This document shows, in pieces, positions 1-11,960 of a DNA stretch of 64,000 nt; position 1 is the stretch's first letter, and every line of letters begins with the position of its first letter. This DNA is from Serripes groenlandicus. Lineage: Eukaryota; Mollusca; Bivalvia; Cardiida; Cardiidae. The stretch covers positions 23,269,270-23,333,269 of the forward strand of contig JASEVX010000001.1 of NCBI GenBank assembly GCA_031761405.1, in the 5' to 3' direction. The notes below the pieces were generated by a model, which did not search any database, was not told where the DNA came from, and saw nothing but the letters and a program-made list of their open reading frames with translations. The translations under genes were made by a program, and so were the position numbers.

Positions 1-463
1 ACAAGCCGAGAAAATGTTTCAGCTACAAAAGAACTAATCAATTTGCTTCTCGATTTATATCTTTGAAGCCTTAAAAGGTAGAAATGGCTAATCAGACTGT
101 GATTTGGATAATTTGATTGATTGTTAGGAAACCCAGCAGTTCATCTATTGTTCGGGACACGAAATGACATTTTTATGTTTCGTTGAGGAGATAATTTCTA
201 AAAAAAAAAATATTTAAAAAAAAAATATAACTACTGTATTCTACCAATGCTTTGTTATCTATGTCAATTATATTACAATTTCTTCAATTGTGTCAATCTA
301 AACATGTTAATTGTTATGTTATTTTTACAATATCTCAAACAATCAATTTCCTAAGGTACAAAACCAGTTAATTTCAGCAAAAACAATGGAATAAATGTCT
401 TTATCATTCCCATCATGACCACTGTTTTAACAAAGTCTTCCAAAGACACCCTAAAGCAAATGA
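1..463. other. AT-rich intergenic or intronic spacer
   Basis: No exon, tRNA or recognised repeat. It has poly-A/T runs around 199-231. If EHBP1 continues to the left, this is intron. Confidence 0.5.
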
Positions 464-731
464 AACTAGAACTATCACTGAAGAGGATAAATACCCCCAA
501 AACAGCACATTGAGCTACCCCATAACTTAATAAGTAAAAGGGCCATAACTTGCAATTGTAACCCCTTTAGGATATGCACATCTCCTCTTGGTATAGAAGC
601 TTCATGTACAATTTTATTGAATTCTACCCAGTGGTTTGTAAGAAATAGGCAGGACAAAATATGGCTTCCGACCGACCGACAGCCCGACACAGTGACTCCT
701 ATATACCCCCTCTTCTTTGAAGGGGGTATAA
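464..731 (+). repeat. Hairpin-ended repeat, family a, intact copy
   Basis: Starts AACTAGAACTATCACTGAAG and ends in a perfect hairpin TATACCCCCT...AGGGGGTATA (701-729). A GACCGACCGACAG motif sits before the hairpin. Copies are at 44511-44760 and, split by a T1 element, at 62164-62630. This one provides the empty-site sequence CATAACTTAATAAG. Confidence 0.85.
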
Positions 732-979
732 TAAACATATTATATTAACATACTGACGGAGCAATAACTGGTCAAGTATTACATCATTTTCACCATCCAT
801 TGGAACCTCATTAACAATTACACTGTGTTAAGGATATTTAGAATCCCAATTCAAACATATCATTTTAATCATATGCATCATTACGATTTATTAGAAACTT
901 AAGTCGACCCGACAACAGTGTATTAATTTAAAATTTCAAACTAATTGGTAGTATTTATGACTCCAGAAACTGGAGGGGA

Positions 980-1184
980 TTAACCCTTTCCCTCATATAG
1001 ACGCTTTCGGATAACATAGTAACAAAAGAAGAAATTGCTCAAAACAAGCAATTTCTCCTTTTGCCACAATGTTTTCCACTTTTAGTCATAGGTTATCCAT
1101 TCAATTATAGAGATTTTCTATGTTTTGACAAAATATGTTTCAAAGTCGTCTGCTGCTGAATTGTCGTATGTGGGAAAGGGTTAA
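980..1184 (+). mobile_element. T1 MITE, internally deleted
   Basis: Both TTAA ends and the central palindrome are present. About 25 bp containing the left subterminal GCAGCAGACG is missing after GCTTTCGG. Confidence 0.85.
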
Positions 1185-1365
1185 AGGGGATTAACTCTAA
1201 ACTGTCAACAGGGCTGTTTGTTGGGGAGGACCACACGTGATTTGAAAAGTTTGACTTTTCAATGGCTTTTGTTGGGGCTCTCCATGAGTTTGACTCCATC
1301 TCTGAAATCTTACGACTCTCGTAAATTTAGAAGGGAAGTCTGACAGTGAGCTGATACTTTTTTTA

Positions 1366-1585
1366 AAACCCTTTCCCAGATACAACCATTCTGTAGCAGA
1401 CGGCTATAAAACAGCTGGACAAAAATATGGGAAAAATCTTTATTAATAAATGTATAACTATTGAATAGAGTCTAAAACATTGTGGTAAAAGGATAAATTA
1501 CTCATGATGTGCAATTTCTACTTTTGCAACAATTTTTTAAAAAGTCGTCTGCTTCAAAGGGCGTCAAAATGTATGAGGAAAAGGG
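1366..1585 (-). mobile_element. T1 MITE, diverged
   Basis: R arm CCCTTTCCCAGATACAACC and L arm GTATGAGGAAAAGGG are recognisable. Both TTAA ends are mutated. Confidence 0.65.
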
Positions 1586-1730
1586 TTCTCCCTTTTGCCG
1601 AAAAGTAGAAATCAAAAACCCTTATCTTGTGAAAAAATAATGAATATTATATCACATTATCGCAAGGACTATATAGATAACAGTCTGCAAAGATAATGAA
1701 GCAGCAGGATGAATCTATACAGTTTTAGCT

Positions 1731-1918
1731 TAACCCTCTTTCCAACATACAACAAGTCTGCAGCAGACGACTTTGAAAACATACCCGAACAAATTTGGAA
1801 ACTCCCTTTAAATGAAAATACAATTAATTGAATAGATTTGAAAAAATGGTGACAAAAGGTGAAATTGCTCATATTGAGCAATTTCTTCTTTTGTCATCAT
1901 GTCTTCAAAAATTCGATA
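1731..1918 (-). mobile_element. T1 MITE, truncated
   Basis: R arm and the central palindrome AATTGCTCATATTGAGCAATT are present. The L arm is lost after the palindrome. Confidence 0.65.
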
Positions 1919-1998
1919 GACCATAACCTGGTGCAACTGACTTTTCATTATGTAGACATCATAGATGGAAATGCTAATACTGACTTTTCATTATTTTA

Positions 1999-2146
1999 TG
2001 AACCCTTTGTGATAACACAAAACAAGCAATTCCTTCTTTTGCCACTGTGTTTTCAAATTTATTCAATTATTATAGAGATTTTCACATTTTTACAAATACT
2101 TTTTTAAAGTCATCTGCTGCAGATTTGCTGTATGAGAGAAAACTGT
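1999..2146 (+). mobile_element. T1 MITE fragment
   Basis: Half palindrome plus the R arm ending CTGCTGCAGATTTGCTGTATGAGAGAAA. Confidence 0.55.
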
Positions 2147-2428
2147 AAGTTGGGCCGAATCACAAATTACAATCCTATTTCTGAGCATTTTGGGACCAAA
2201 AATTTGGCCCTTTACTTGGGAAAATCAAATCGCTATTATTTTTTATTTGGGAATAAACAAAATACAGGGTTAACATGACAAAATTTGGGAATTCTGCATG
2301 ACTTTAAATACTTTTGTCATTAGGAAAGGGTCAGAATATCTGACCCTTGAGCAGGCCTGCCTGTTAGATGCCTATAAAAAAGGCCTGAATTATATCTAAA
2401 ATATACGTGGAAAAGGTGTTATACTTAC

Positions 2429-2543
2429 GCTCTCTCTTGCGTATCCAGATGTTGTACCAACTCATCTCGCTTGTTCACAATGGCAACCAGTTCTTCCAAC
2501 AATAACTTCTCACGCAGCTTTTGAGCTTCAGTCTTTTGCCAGT
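2429..2543 (-). CDS. EHBP1: EHBP1 exon: bMERB fourth segment
   Basis: A 115-nt exon. It completes Asp (G|AC) and reads [18 protein letters not shown] then [16 protein letters not shown], ending in the first two bases of an Ala codon at GC|GTAAGT. It is closely similar to the vertebrate EHBP1 string [11 protein letters not shown]...LVALVNKRD. The remaining bMERB tail (acidic EEDEHLE-type segment) and any C-terminal prenylation motif would be in the next exon. No candidate is seen in 1-2428, so that exon should lie outside the window. Confidence 0.96.
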
Positions 2544-2837
2544 CTAAAGCAAAAATAATATTCATTTAAATCTATTTGTTAAACCCTCGACCAAATACAG
2601 TGATCTTTTTTATAACTCTGCAGCAGACAACTTTTGAAAATACTATTGGACACAGAGAAATCCCAATCAAAACAAACATCCATTTGTTTTGAAATTTTGA
2701 AGGAATTTAGCAGACGATATTTAGAGAATGCTTCTTATTAAATTAACCCAGTGGTTACAGAGGAGAAGTCATCTGAAGCAAAAAGTTTAATGCACAGACA
2801 GACACTTGACAAACAATATCACAAAATATAAGTTTGA

Positions 2838-3053
2838 CCTATTCCCACAAGCAACGTATTTGCAGCAGACGACTTTGAAAATATAGTGACAAAAACCTGA
2901 AAAATCTCCATAAAAGATAGCTTAATTGTTAAATAAAGATGAAAACATTATGGCCAAAGGAGAAATTGCTCATCATGAGCAATTTCACCTTTGGCCACAA
3001 TGTTTTCAAAAGTCGTCGGCTGCTATAGCGTCTGCAGGCGGAAAAGGGTTAAA
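2838..3053 (-). mobile_element. T1 MITE, GGCCAAAGG palindrome subtype
   Basis: The palindrome arms read GGCCAAAGG and CCTTTGGCC instead of GGCAAAAGG and CCTTTTGCC, so pairing is kept. Ends in GGGTTAA. Confidence 0.8.
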
Positions 3054-3326
3054 TGGTGGAGGTAAACAAGTGACCTATTTTTTTTTATCCGACATGACCT
3101 GTAATTATCCTTGGCCTAGAACCAACAAACCAATTGAAAAAGTTTAATGAAGACCAGATGATATCTGGCACCTCTAGAGTGTCCACAAGTAAGTTCTTGA
3201 TGACAGATGAACGACGGACAAAGGGAGATAAAATATAGCTTACATTGAGCATGTTGTGCTCTGATGAGCTAATAACAAACATCAGATACTATTTTATCAA
3301 TATTGTCTTGGTAAAGCATTTATAAA

Positions 3327-3591
3327 ACAAGAAACCGCTGAAGACGGTAAGGCCGGATTGTCGGCAATTTGACCTTGAAAATCGACAAACCAAGGTCAAG
3401 GTCAAAGTAACCATAGATATCAATAGAACTTGTTACTGGTTACCTTCAGGCAAAGATTCAAGTTTGTAACCCTTTGCCGTGCTGAGATTTTGCCTCAACC
3501 TGAAACTTTAACCAAAATGTTGATGGACAGACAGACGGACAGACATCGCCAATCTATAGACCGGAATTGCAAGAGCAATCCGGCCAATTAA
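3327..3591 (+). repeat. Hairpin-ended repeat, family b
   Basis: Head AACAAGAAACCGCTGAAGAC, a GACAGACAGACGGACAGAC tract near 3528-3544, and a terminal hairpin CCGGAATTGC...GCAATCCGG (3561-3583) followed by CCAATTAA. Single copy in the window. Confidence 0.65.
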
Positions 3592-3696
3592 TTGACAAAT
3601 ATGGCTGTTATTGCTGGACATTGAGTTAAAAGGATCAGCCATTTTGTCTTAAGATCTAAATTGGTATTATTAGCCACTTGTTAAACACATTCCCTT

Positions 3697-3907
3697 TTAA
3701 CCCTTCCCCACATACAGCATTACCTGCAGCAGACTACATTGAAATCATATGGGCAAAAATAAGGGAAACCTCTAAACGTGAAAGTGTAATTTCCTAAAAG
3801 AGTTGAAAATACTTTGACGAAAGGAGAGTTTACTCATCATGATGACATGGATTCAAGTCTACTGCTGCAGAGGTGTCAGAAAGCATTTACAAGTGGGAAT
3901 GGGTTAA
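3697..3907 (-). mobile_element. T1 MITE, palindrome eroded
   Basis: TTAA at both ends. Most of the right side of the palindrome is deleted (CATCATGATGACATGG remains). Confidence 0.75.
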
Positions 3908-4690
3908 AGATGTCCCTTGATGCCTCTAGAGCAACCAAATTTTTGTAGGAAAAGAACAATAATTCATTTTACGCAATTTTTTCTTTTCCAGCAATATTTT
4001 TTATTTCTTGAAAATTTCAATAATCAGTTATTGACTCATTGCACATACAGATCAGTGGTAAAGTGTAGGACATCATCAACTTGTTTTTTACCCAAATATC
4101 AAATATAAACCATTTAAGTCTTTCCCATATGCAGACACATTTTACCACATCTGTAGCAGACATCTTTTGAAATTATTATGGCAAAAAGGGATATTGCTCT
4201 TCTTGTATTCAGCACAATAAAAATTACCGAAAAGAGTTGAAAATATTTTGACAAAAGGAGAGTTTGATCATCATGAGCAATTTCCAACAATGTATTCAAA
4301 AGTCTACTGCTGCAGGTGTCAGAAAGCATTTACAAGTGGGAATGAATGGGTTAAATATGTGCTTTGGTGCATCTAGAGCAACCAAATTTTTGTAGGAAAA
4401 GAACAATAATTTGTTATACGCAATTTCTTCTTTTCCAGCAATATTTTCTCTTTCTTCAAAATTTCAATAATCAGTTATTTGACTTATTGCAGTTACAGAA
4501 ACAGTGGTAAAGTGGAGGACATCATCAACTTGTTTTTCACCCAAAGATCCAATATAAATCATTTAAGTCTTTCCCACATGCAGACACATTTTACCACATC
4601 TGTAGCAGACATCTTTTGAAATTATCATGGCAAAAGACAAAATTGCTCAAGAAGACCAATTTCTTTTTTTACCACAATGTTTTCAACACA
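3785..4690. repeat. Tandem segmental duplication, about 440-bp unit, two copies
   Basis: About 3785-4221 and 4222-4690 align in order: T1 right half, TTACAAGTGGGAATG, a unique spacer (CTAGAGCAACCAAATTTTTG), then the left part of another T1 (CAGACACATTTTACCACATC). Divergence is clear by eye, so it is not recent. Confidence 0.75.
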
Positions 4691-5427
4691 TTTAAAATAA
4701 TACTATGTTCATTTGTAGAAATTTTCAATAATTTTCTTTAGATAATATTTGACGGGAGTCTTGTGTTCTAACAATTTGTCAAAATTTCATGAACTGTCAG
4801 TGTGAATTTTCCTAATCGTGACCAAACTTTTACAATAAACAATTAGACGAAAACTGAGGACAGCAGTTTAATTCTGGCGAAAGCAGCAATGAAATCGGCT
4901 TAGCCATGTAATCCCCTAAGCCTCTGTGTTTATGTTCCGAAATGTCAATACCAGAAAAACAGACAATGACTATATAGAACGCCTTTGTACTTGCCTCTGA
5001 GCCCTGCCAGGACAAAAAGGGTCCATATAAACAGATCTTTGAAAAAGATATTAAAGAAATAAGCATCCAAATTATCAAAGAAAAGCTGCAGCACTCCTAA
5101 CAGTTTCAGTCAGAAGCAATGGATGTCTGTGTTGGGTATTCCCAACAGTCCAAGGCTCTGGTAAGCCTGTGTACATACATGAGCAAGTCTGAGCCTTCAC
5201 AGTTATCACTGTACATAAAGACATATCTTTTAATGACAAAGGTACTTTGCAAACAGGGCTCCAGTCCAATCCTCTCTTACAAAGAGTTAAGTTTTAATAA
5301 TCATAATTATTTAGTATTTTGTTAACTTGAACCTGTGTTTTCAAAGTGATTAACTTTATTTGTTCAGATGTTTTTAAAGTGTCAATAGAAAACAGTTAGC
5401 TCATGGTATTCAATATTTAAATTCTTT

Positions 5428-5672
5428 TAAACCTTTTCCCACACACAGACATTCTTGGATGCATCAGCAGCAGAAGACTGCTGTTGAAATTATTGTGTAA
5501 AAAATGAGAAAATGCTCATAATTAGAAATTTCTCCCTTTGTCAAAGTGTTTTCCATTCTATTCAATAATAGTACTCTCATTTTTTTTATTTTCCATATTT
5601 TTTGTTTCTAGATTATTTCTGAGTTGTCAGCTGTATTATGTGTTGTATGTGAGAAAGGGTTTAATAAACATC
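5428..5672 (+). mobile_element. T1 MITE, diverged
   Basis: CCTTTTCCCACACACAGAC at the left and GTATGTGAGAAAGGGTTTAA at the right. The palindrome is imperfect. Confidence 0.7.
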
Positions 5673-5931
5673 TTGTTAAAATTGATGATCTTACAAATCT
5701 TTACAATGCCTTTATTTATTTATAGAAGATTTTTCAGAAATGAAACAATGCCATTTGGTCAATATGTAAATTTGAACATCTTTTTGAGAGAACATGTCCA
5801 AATACAATGTATGTCTGTTAATTGTCTAAACATTCTTTAAATCAAACTTGGGTGGGTTTTTAAAATTGTTTATCTTAATTGCAAAACATTTGATTAGTCT
5901 TTGTAGAGGGTAACCAATTACACATTTCTTT

Positions 5932-6136
5932 GCAGATGCTTTCACTGACGCCACTGCAGCAGACAATTCATTTTAAAATCATTGTGGAAAAAGAAAAAAG
6001 TGCTCATTATCCATTTGCCACAATGATTTCAACTCTATTCAATAATCTTACTATCATTTATAGAGATTTTCTCTATTATGGACTTTGTAATTTCAAAGCC
6101 CTCTGCTGCAGATTTATTGTATGTGGGCAAGGTTTG
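5932..6136 (+). mobile_element. T1 MITE, old copy
   Basis: GCAGATGCTTTCACTGACGCC and CTGCTGCAGATTTATTGTATGTGGG mark the two arms. The palindrome is largely decayed. Confidence 0.55.
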
Positions 6137-6268
6137 AAGGGAGATGTCATTTAGGTTGAGCTTAAGGTAAGTAACTGTTTTCATATTTTTCCTACAAACT
6201 TAACTTTGTTCATCTTTTTGAAGAGAGTGTGAATAAATCTACTTAGGTCAAGAATTTACCTACAAAAT

Positions 6269-6412
6269 TATTGATTAATTGAGGTTTTATGCAGCTTTCA
6301 ACAATTGTTCAGTTCTATCACAGTATTTCCTGGGTTATTTTGTTACCTTACCAGTACATTGTACTACTGATCCATTTATCCTGAGACCAGCCAGTTGGTC
6401 ATAATGCTTAAT
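6269..6412 (-). repeat. SINE body fragment
   Basis: GCAGCTTTCAACAATTGTTCAG, TTTCCTGGGT, CCAGTAC and GACACCAGCCAG-like segments match the SINE body. No head remains. Confidence 0.6.
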
Positions 6413-6765
6413 CCACAACCCCTCATTATGAGCAATTTCTATTTTGTCACATCATTTTCAAAAGTCTCTCGTCTGCTACAGACAAGCCAGAATGCATCTA
6501 AATGTGGGAAAAGGTTTTTAATAGTTTCTAATATTCCTGCATGCATGTTTATGGTAAATTGGCGATGCCTTTTTGATACAACTTGAAATCATATAATGGG
6601 CAAAATAATTTTCCTGTATATTTTAAGCTTTTACTTAATTTATGTACTTACAATATATAATTTCATCTACATTCTCCAAATTTTTAACAAGAGAAATTGA
6701 GAGATTGCCAGCCAAATTGTCAGCTACAGAAAGCATTGGAAATAGATGGTGGAGAAGTGATCTCC

Positions 6766-7002
6766 TTAACCCTTTCCCTCATATAGACACTTTCTGACGC
6801 CTCTGCAGCAGACGGCTTTTTGAAAACATAGTGACAAAAGAAAAATTGCACAAAACGTGCAATTTCTCCTTTTGCCACAATGTTTTCCACTTTTTATCAT
6901 AGGTTATCCATTCAATTATGGAGATTTTCTATGTTTTGACAATTTGACAAAATACTTTCAAAGTCGTCTGCTGCAGAATTGTTGTATGAGGGAAAGGGTT
7001 AA
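6766..7002 (+). mobile_element. T1 MITE, full length
   Basis: TTAA-CCCTTTCCCTCATATAGAC to GAGGGAAAGGG-TTAA. The palindrome tip is TTGCACAAAACGTGCAA. Confidence 0.95.
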
Positions 7003-7041
7003 CAAAGCATGAAAAACAAAAATTGAGCTGGATATCTTCAA

Positions 7042-7223
7042 TACAGTCAAACCTGTGTTTAAGACCACCTTTGTTAAGCAATTCCCTGTCTATAGCAACC
7101 AGACTTTTGATTCCCCAATTATTCATTATTTGCATAATTGACCCTGTTATTAAAGACCACCTGTGAACAAAGACCATACTGTTCTCTTCCCATGGGTGGT
7201 CTTTAAACGCAGGTTGTACTGTA
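7042..7223. mobile_element. TACAGT inverted-repeat MITE
   Basis: Starts TACAGTCAAACCTGTGTTTA and ends in the complementary AAACGCAGGTTGTACTGTA. TA at both ends with a CAGT start suggests a Tc1/mariner or pogo-type non-autonomous element. Related copies are at 20109-20293 and 63470-63550. Confidence 0.75.
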
Positions 7224-7333
7224 TATTTTAACTTAGCTACAGAAGGCATATTTTCTCATTTAAAGATCAGTGACTGTTTCAGAGATTGTATTCTTTTTAA
7301 ATATGGCCTGATGCTATAAGAATCCAGAAATAT

Positions 7334-7542
7334 TTAACCGTTTCCCACTTGTAGACGCATTTCTGATGCCTCTGCAGCAGAGGATTTTTGAAAACAATGC
7401 GGCAAAAGGAGCAATTTCTCCATTTGCCACAATGTTTTCAACTTTATTCAATGATTGTTTTTTCACTTCATAGTTTCCATATTTTTTTCTAAATGATTTC
7501 AAAGTTACTGCTACAGATTTTTTAGATATGGGAAAGGGTTAA
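7334..7542 (+). mobile_element. T1 MITE, palindrome shortened
   Basis: Both TTAA ends. The tip region is deleted so that GGAGCAATTTCTCC remains. Confidence 0.85.
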
Positions 7543-7576
7543 AACACAGCCTAGTTCTATAAGTGTCCAGAAGCAT

Positions 7577-7806
7577 TTAACCCTTTCCCTCATATAGACG
7601 CTTTCCGATGCCTCTGCAGCAGACAGCTTTTTGAAAACATAGTGATAAAAGAAGAAATTGCTCAAAACAAGCAATTTCTCCTTTTGCCACAATGTTTTCC
7701 ACTTTTAGTCATAGGTTATCCATTCAATTATAGAGATTTTCTATTTTTTGACAAAATATGTTCAAAGTCATCTGCTGCAGAATTGTCATATGAGGGAAAG
7801 GGTTAA
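7577..7806 (+). mobile_element. T1 MITE, reference full-length copy (230 bp)
   Basis: Layout: TTAA (7577-7580), CCCTTTCCCTCATATAGACG, TCTGCAGCAGAC about 40 bp in, the palindrome GAAATTGCTCAAAACAAGCAAT within GTGATAAAAG...CTTTTGCCAC, an AT-rich 70-bp segment, TCTGCTGCAG, GTCATATGAGGGAAAGGG, TTAA (7803-7806). There is no open reading frame of interest. Subterminal TCTGCAGCAGACG/CGTCTGCTGCAGA is an obvious candidate transposase-binding pair (inference). TTAA target and CCC termini match piggyBac-superfamily conventions. Confidence 0.95.
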
Positions 7807-8219
7807 ACCTTTTTTCAGAAAAATATATAATGGAAAGACATACATGTATTTTGTTTAATTATCCAAGAAGAAGGCATTATATAAAATATTTATATTTATT
7901 ACAAAGCCATCAAAAGTATTTAAAAAACATAAATATTGCCAGTTACAGACTGAGTATCATATAAGTTCTCTTCACGCATAAAAATGTTCTATGAAAGGAT
8001 GGAAGAAATCTATTCCTAGACAAGTTTTTTTCACAGAGAGAAAGCAATCTGAAGTGTTCTGGATGTTCAAGATTGAAGACCAATTTCAGGTCCCCAAGAC
8101 AGATTCTCTGTTCTCAATCAACACGAAAGGTAATCCGCCTCGACACAAAGTCGACAGATATATAACTTGTGCAGAATCACGAAAAATGAAATTAATTGAT
8201 ACAGAGGCTTACTGAATCA

Positions 8220-8610
8220 ATTTCCAATTTTCTCCGCAACTCCCCTATTGGAAATGTGTCTTCTATAAGCTGCTTTGGGTACTTGGAAAAGGATTTTCCT
8301 TGAAAGGACATATAATGGAAATGATTTTTAAGAGTGGAAAAGGTCTAAATCTATGTAATAAGAGTCTTTGCAGACCTCTAGAAAGTACAAGTATCTGAGA
8401 GAGAAAGTAATTATCTTGTTTTTTTTCAGCAACAATTTTATTTTTTTTCATTTTCGATGCAATTGTTCTGTTGTAATGAATTTCTCATTTTAATGATAAT
8501 GTAAAATTGAGCATTATGCTTGCAAAAGATTTAAAAAACAAGATTGTTCCATGGAACAAATATGTCGCCTGTGAAAACTGAATGATAAGTCAGACAATAA
8601 AATACACACA
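8220..8610. other. Unassigned AT-rich stretch
   Basis: No repeat or exon signal recognised. Confidence 0.4.
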
Positions 8611-8615
8611 GAAGG

Positions 8616-8845
8616 TTAACGCTTTCCCTCATACGATGATTCTGTAGCAGAAGACTTTGAACATATTTTGTCAAAAAATAGAAAATCTCTTTAATTGAAT
8701 GGATAACCTATGACTAAAAGTGGAAAACATTGAGGCAAAAGGAGAAATTGCTCATTTTGAGCAATTTCTTCATTTGTCACTATGTTTTCAAAAAGCTGTC
8801 TGCTGCAGAGGCGTCAGAAAGCGTCTATATGAGGGAAAAGGTCAA
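8616..8845 (-). mobile_element. T1 MITE, full length
   Basis: TTAACGCTTTCCCTCATACG at the left; GAGGGAAAAGGTCAA at the right (one end base mutated). The palindrome TTGCTCATTTTGAGCAA is perfect. Confidence 0.92.
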
Positions 8846-8952
8846 CATAAACGAAAGGGCCGTGATGGCCATGGATCGCTTATCTGAGTTATGCAATGTG
8901 ATTTGTAATGCAAATCACAAATTCAAACTTATTTTGCGGTCAGGTAAGCTAA

Positions 8953-9240
8953 TATAAGAGGCCAAAGAAGCCAAGTGTAACTCCACTGCCACCAGGCAAC
9001 AAAACTCAACCCTATGTTGTCTGTCTTTTGTCAAATTAATATGAATGCAGAAAAAAACTGATAAAACTTCACCAAGGAAATGTACATGTTAGTATTTCAA
9101 AAAAACACATTTATTTTCTTAGGAGATAATTTTCTAGCACAGTCCCCCATCAGCCATATTTTTCGACCAATCAACTTGGCTTGAAGATTCTGATAGAGGG
9201 TCAGGTCATGTCAGGTCACCTAAGGAACCAGAATTCTGCA
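8953..9240 (+). repeat. Hairpin-ended repeat, family e fragment
   Basis: Head-like AAGAGGCCAAAGAAGCC, then one core unit with CGACCAATCAACTTGGCTTG and GATAGAGGGTCA, as in the array at 26909-28195. An AAGGGCCGTGATGGCC head piece lies just upstream at 8856-8871. Confidence 0.55.
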
Positions 9241-9244
9241 TAAT

Positions 9245-9535
9245 CCTAAAATTATGAAGGATTATGGTCAGATAATGAATAAATGAGTGTGACTGACAGA
9301 CAATGAATAAATAAGTGTGACAGACAGACAGTGAATAAATAAGTGTGACAGACAGACAGTGAATAAATAAGTGTGAAAGACAGACAGTGAATAAATAAGT
9401 GTGACATACAGACAGTGAATAAATAAGTGTGACGGACAGAAAGTGAATAAATTAGTGTGATGGACAGACAATGAATAAATGAGTGTGATGGACAGATAAT
9501 GAATAAATGAGTGTGATGGACAGACAATGAATAAA
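9245..9535. repeat. 28-bp minisatellite, left block
   Basis: About ten units of GTGTGACAGACAGACAGTGAATAAATAA-type sequence. Same unit as 10388-11490. Confidence 0.9.
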
Positions 9536-10387
9536 CAAGTTAATGCTGTATTGCAAGCAATACAAAAGTACCTTACTGGACTAGGACAGCACATTGTGTC
9601 TTTTGACCTCTAAGTGTGACCTCGAGATTTGAGGTACATGCCTGGGAATTGTGCGCGACACGCAACCTTATCATGGTGAACATGTGTGCCTAGTAACTTG
9701 GGAATCCTATGATGCATGGTTGAGATGCGGGCTGGATAAGGTACAGTCCTATCAAACAGTTCTCATTTTGACCTTTGACCTCTAAGTGTGACCTTGACAT
9801 TTGAGATGCGGGCCGGATAAGGTACAGTCCTATCAAACAGTTCTCATTTTGACCTTTGACCTCAAAGTGTGACCTTGACATTTGAGGTACAGGCCTGGGT
9901 CTTGTGCACGACATGCCACCTTATGATGGTGAACGTTCACATGTGTGCCTAGTAACTTGGGAATCCTATGATGCATGGTTGAGATGCGGGCCGCACAAGG
10001 TACAGTCATATCAAACAGTACTCATTTTGACCTTTGACCTCTAAGTGTGACCTTGACATTTGAGGTGAACATGTGTGTCAAGTAACTTGGGAATCCTATG
10101 ATGCATGGTTGAGATGTTAGCAGGACATGGTACAGTCTTATCGAACAGTACTCATTTTGACCTTTGACCTCTAATTGTGACCTTGACATTTGAGGTACAG
10201 GCCGGGGTCTTGAGCATGGGACGCCGCCTCATCATGGTGAACATTTGTGCCAATTTTCTTTCAAATCCCTATGATGCATGGTTAAGATGTGGGCCGGTCA
10301 AGATTATGTGGGACTGACAGACGGACAGATGAAATCAACCAAACCTTAAGTCCCCAAATCGGTCTTCGACCGGTAGGGGACTTAAAA
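9536..10387. repeat. Tandem-core repeat block ending in a hairpin
   Basis: Contains about four degenerate units with TTTGACCTCTAAGTGTGACC, CTATGATGCATGGTTGAGATG and AAGGTACAGTC. It ends in GACAGACGGACAG and the hairpin AAGTCCCC...CGGTCTTCGACCG...GGGGACTTAA (10349-10384). It separates two blocks of one minisatellite. Confidence 0.75.
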
Positions 10388-11490
10388 GTATGACAAGCAG
10401 ACAGTGAATAAATAGGTGTGACAAACACACAGTGAATAAATAAGTGTGACTGACAGACAATGAATAAATAAGTGTAATGGACAGACAATGAATAAATAAG
10501 TGTGATGGACAGACAGTGAATAAATGAGTCTGACTGACAGACAATGAATAAATAAGTGTGACTGACATACAATGAATACATAAGTGTGATGGACAGACAA
10601 TGAATACATAAGAGTGATGGAAAGACAATGAATGAATAAGTGTGACTGACAGACAGATTTGACAATGAATAAGTAAGTGTGACTGACATACAATGAATAA
10701 ATTGGAATGACTGACAAACAATCAATAAGTAAGTCTGATGGACAGACAATGAATAAGTAAGTATGATGGACAGACAATGAATAAGTAAATATGATGGACA
10801 GACAATGAATAAATGAGTATGACTGACAGAAAATAAATGTGACAGACAGACAATGAATAAGTAAGTATGATGGATAGACAATGAATAAATAAGTAGGACT
10901 AACAGAAAATGAATGTGACAGACAGACAGACAATGAATAAGTAAGTATGATGGACAGACAATGAATAAGTAAGTATGATGGACAGACAGTGAATAAATGA
11001 GTATGAAGGACAGACAAGGAATAAATAAGTGTGACTGACAGACAATGAATAAATAAGTAGGACTGACAGAAAATGAATGTGACAGACAGACAATGAATAA
11101 GTAAGTATGATGGACAGACAATGAATAAGTAAGTATGATGGACAGACAGTGAATAAATGAGTAGGACTGACAGAAAATGAATATGACAGACAGACAGACA
11201 ATGAATAAGTAAGTATGATGGACAGACAGTGAATAAATGAGTATGATGGACAAACAATGAATAAATATGTGTGACTGACAGACAATGAATAAATAAGTGG
11301 GACTGTTAGAAAATGAATGTGACAGACAGACAGACAGACAGACAATGAATGAATGAATAAGTGGGACTGACATAGAGTGAATAGATGAGTGTGACTGACA
11401 GAAAGTGAATAAATAAGTTTGACTGACTGACTGACAATGAATAAATGAATGAGTGTGATGGACAGAAAATGAATAAATGATCCCTAAGTA
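10388..11490. repeat. 28-bp minisatellite, right block
   Basis: About 40 units around GACAGACAATGAATAAATAAGTGTGACT, with variants (AGTATGATG, GTGGGACTGACAGAAAATG) arranged in higher-order groups. Because 28 is not a multiple of three and the unit lacks stops on the minus strand, all three minus frames stay open, giving a spurious 412-codon frame at 10282-11520. Confidence 0.95.
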
Positions 11491-11730
11491 CCTGCAATAC
11501 AGAAGTCCTTTATATGACAAATTAAATCAATCTTTTTCCCACAATAATATTAAATGTCAAGAGGAGCCTAAAAGTTGCCAATGCAAGGAAAAACAGGTAA
11601 AAGTCATTTCAGCAGTATTCAGGTACGTGTATTACAAAAGACTGAAAAAGCGTATCACAATCATAATTGTAACACTATAATTGGGATAATTGCTTTGTCA
11701 GTCTTTTTTAAATCAATCAGTTCATCATCA

Positions 11731-11960
11731 TTCAACCCTTTCCCACCTGCAGATGCATTTTGATGCAATAGCAGCAGACGACTTTTGAAAACATTGTGGC
11801 CTAAGTTGAAATTGCTCATCATGAGCAATTTCTCCTTTGGCCACAATGTTTTCAACTTTATTTAGCAATTAAGCTATCTTTTATGAAGATTTTTCAGGTT
11901 TTTGTCAATGTTTTTTCAAAGCCGTCTGCTTCAGAATTGTGGTATGTGGGAAAGGATTAA
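11731..11960 (+). mobile_element. T1 MITE, 230 bp, GGCC palindrome subtype
   Basis: CCCTTTCCCACCTGCAGATG left, GTATGTGGGAAAGGATTAA right. The left TTAA is mutated to TCAA. Palindrome CTCATCATGAG with GTGGCC/GGCCAC arms. Confidence 0.9.

Noticed and set aside
1..2428. A terminal EHBP1 exon with the end of bMERB and a CaaX-like motif
   Set aside because: No acceptor followed by an acidic EEDEHLE-type segment could be found on the minus strand in this stretch.
10282..11520. A 412-codon minus-strand frame with repeated SLSVHHTYLFIVC-like peptide, plus overlapping long frames at 10335-11345 and 9252-9594
   Set aside because: It is the translation of a 28-bp minisatellite lacking stops on that strand. 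All three frames are open with the same composition, and there is no domain or splice context.
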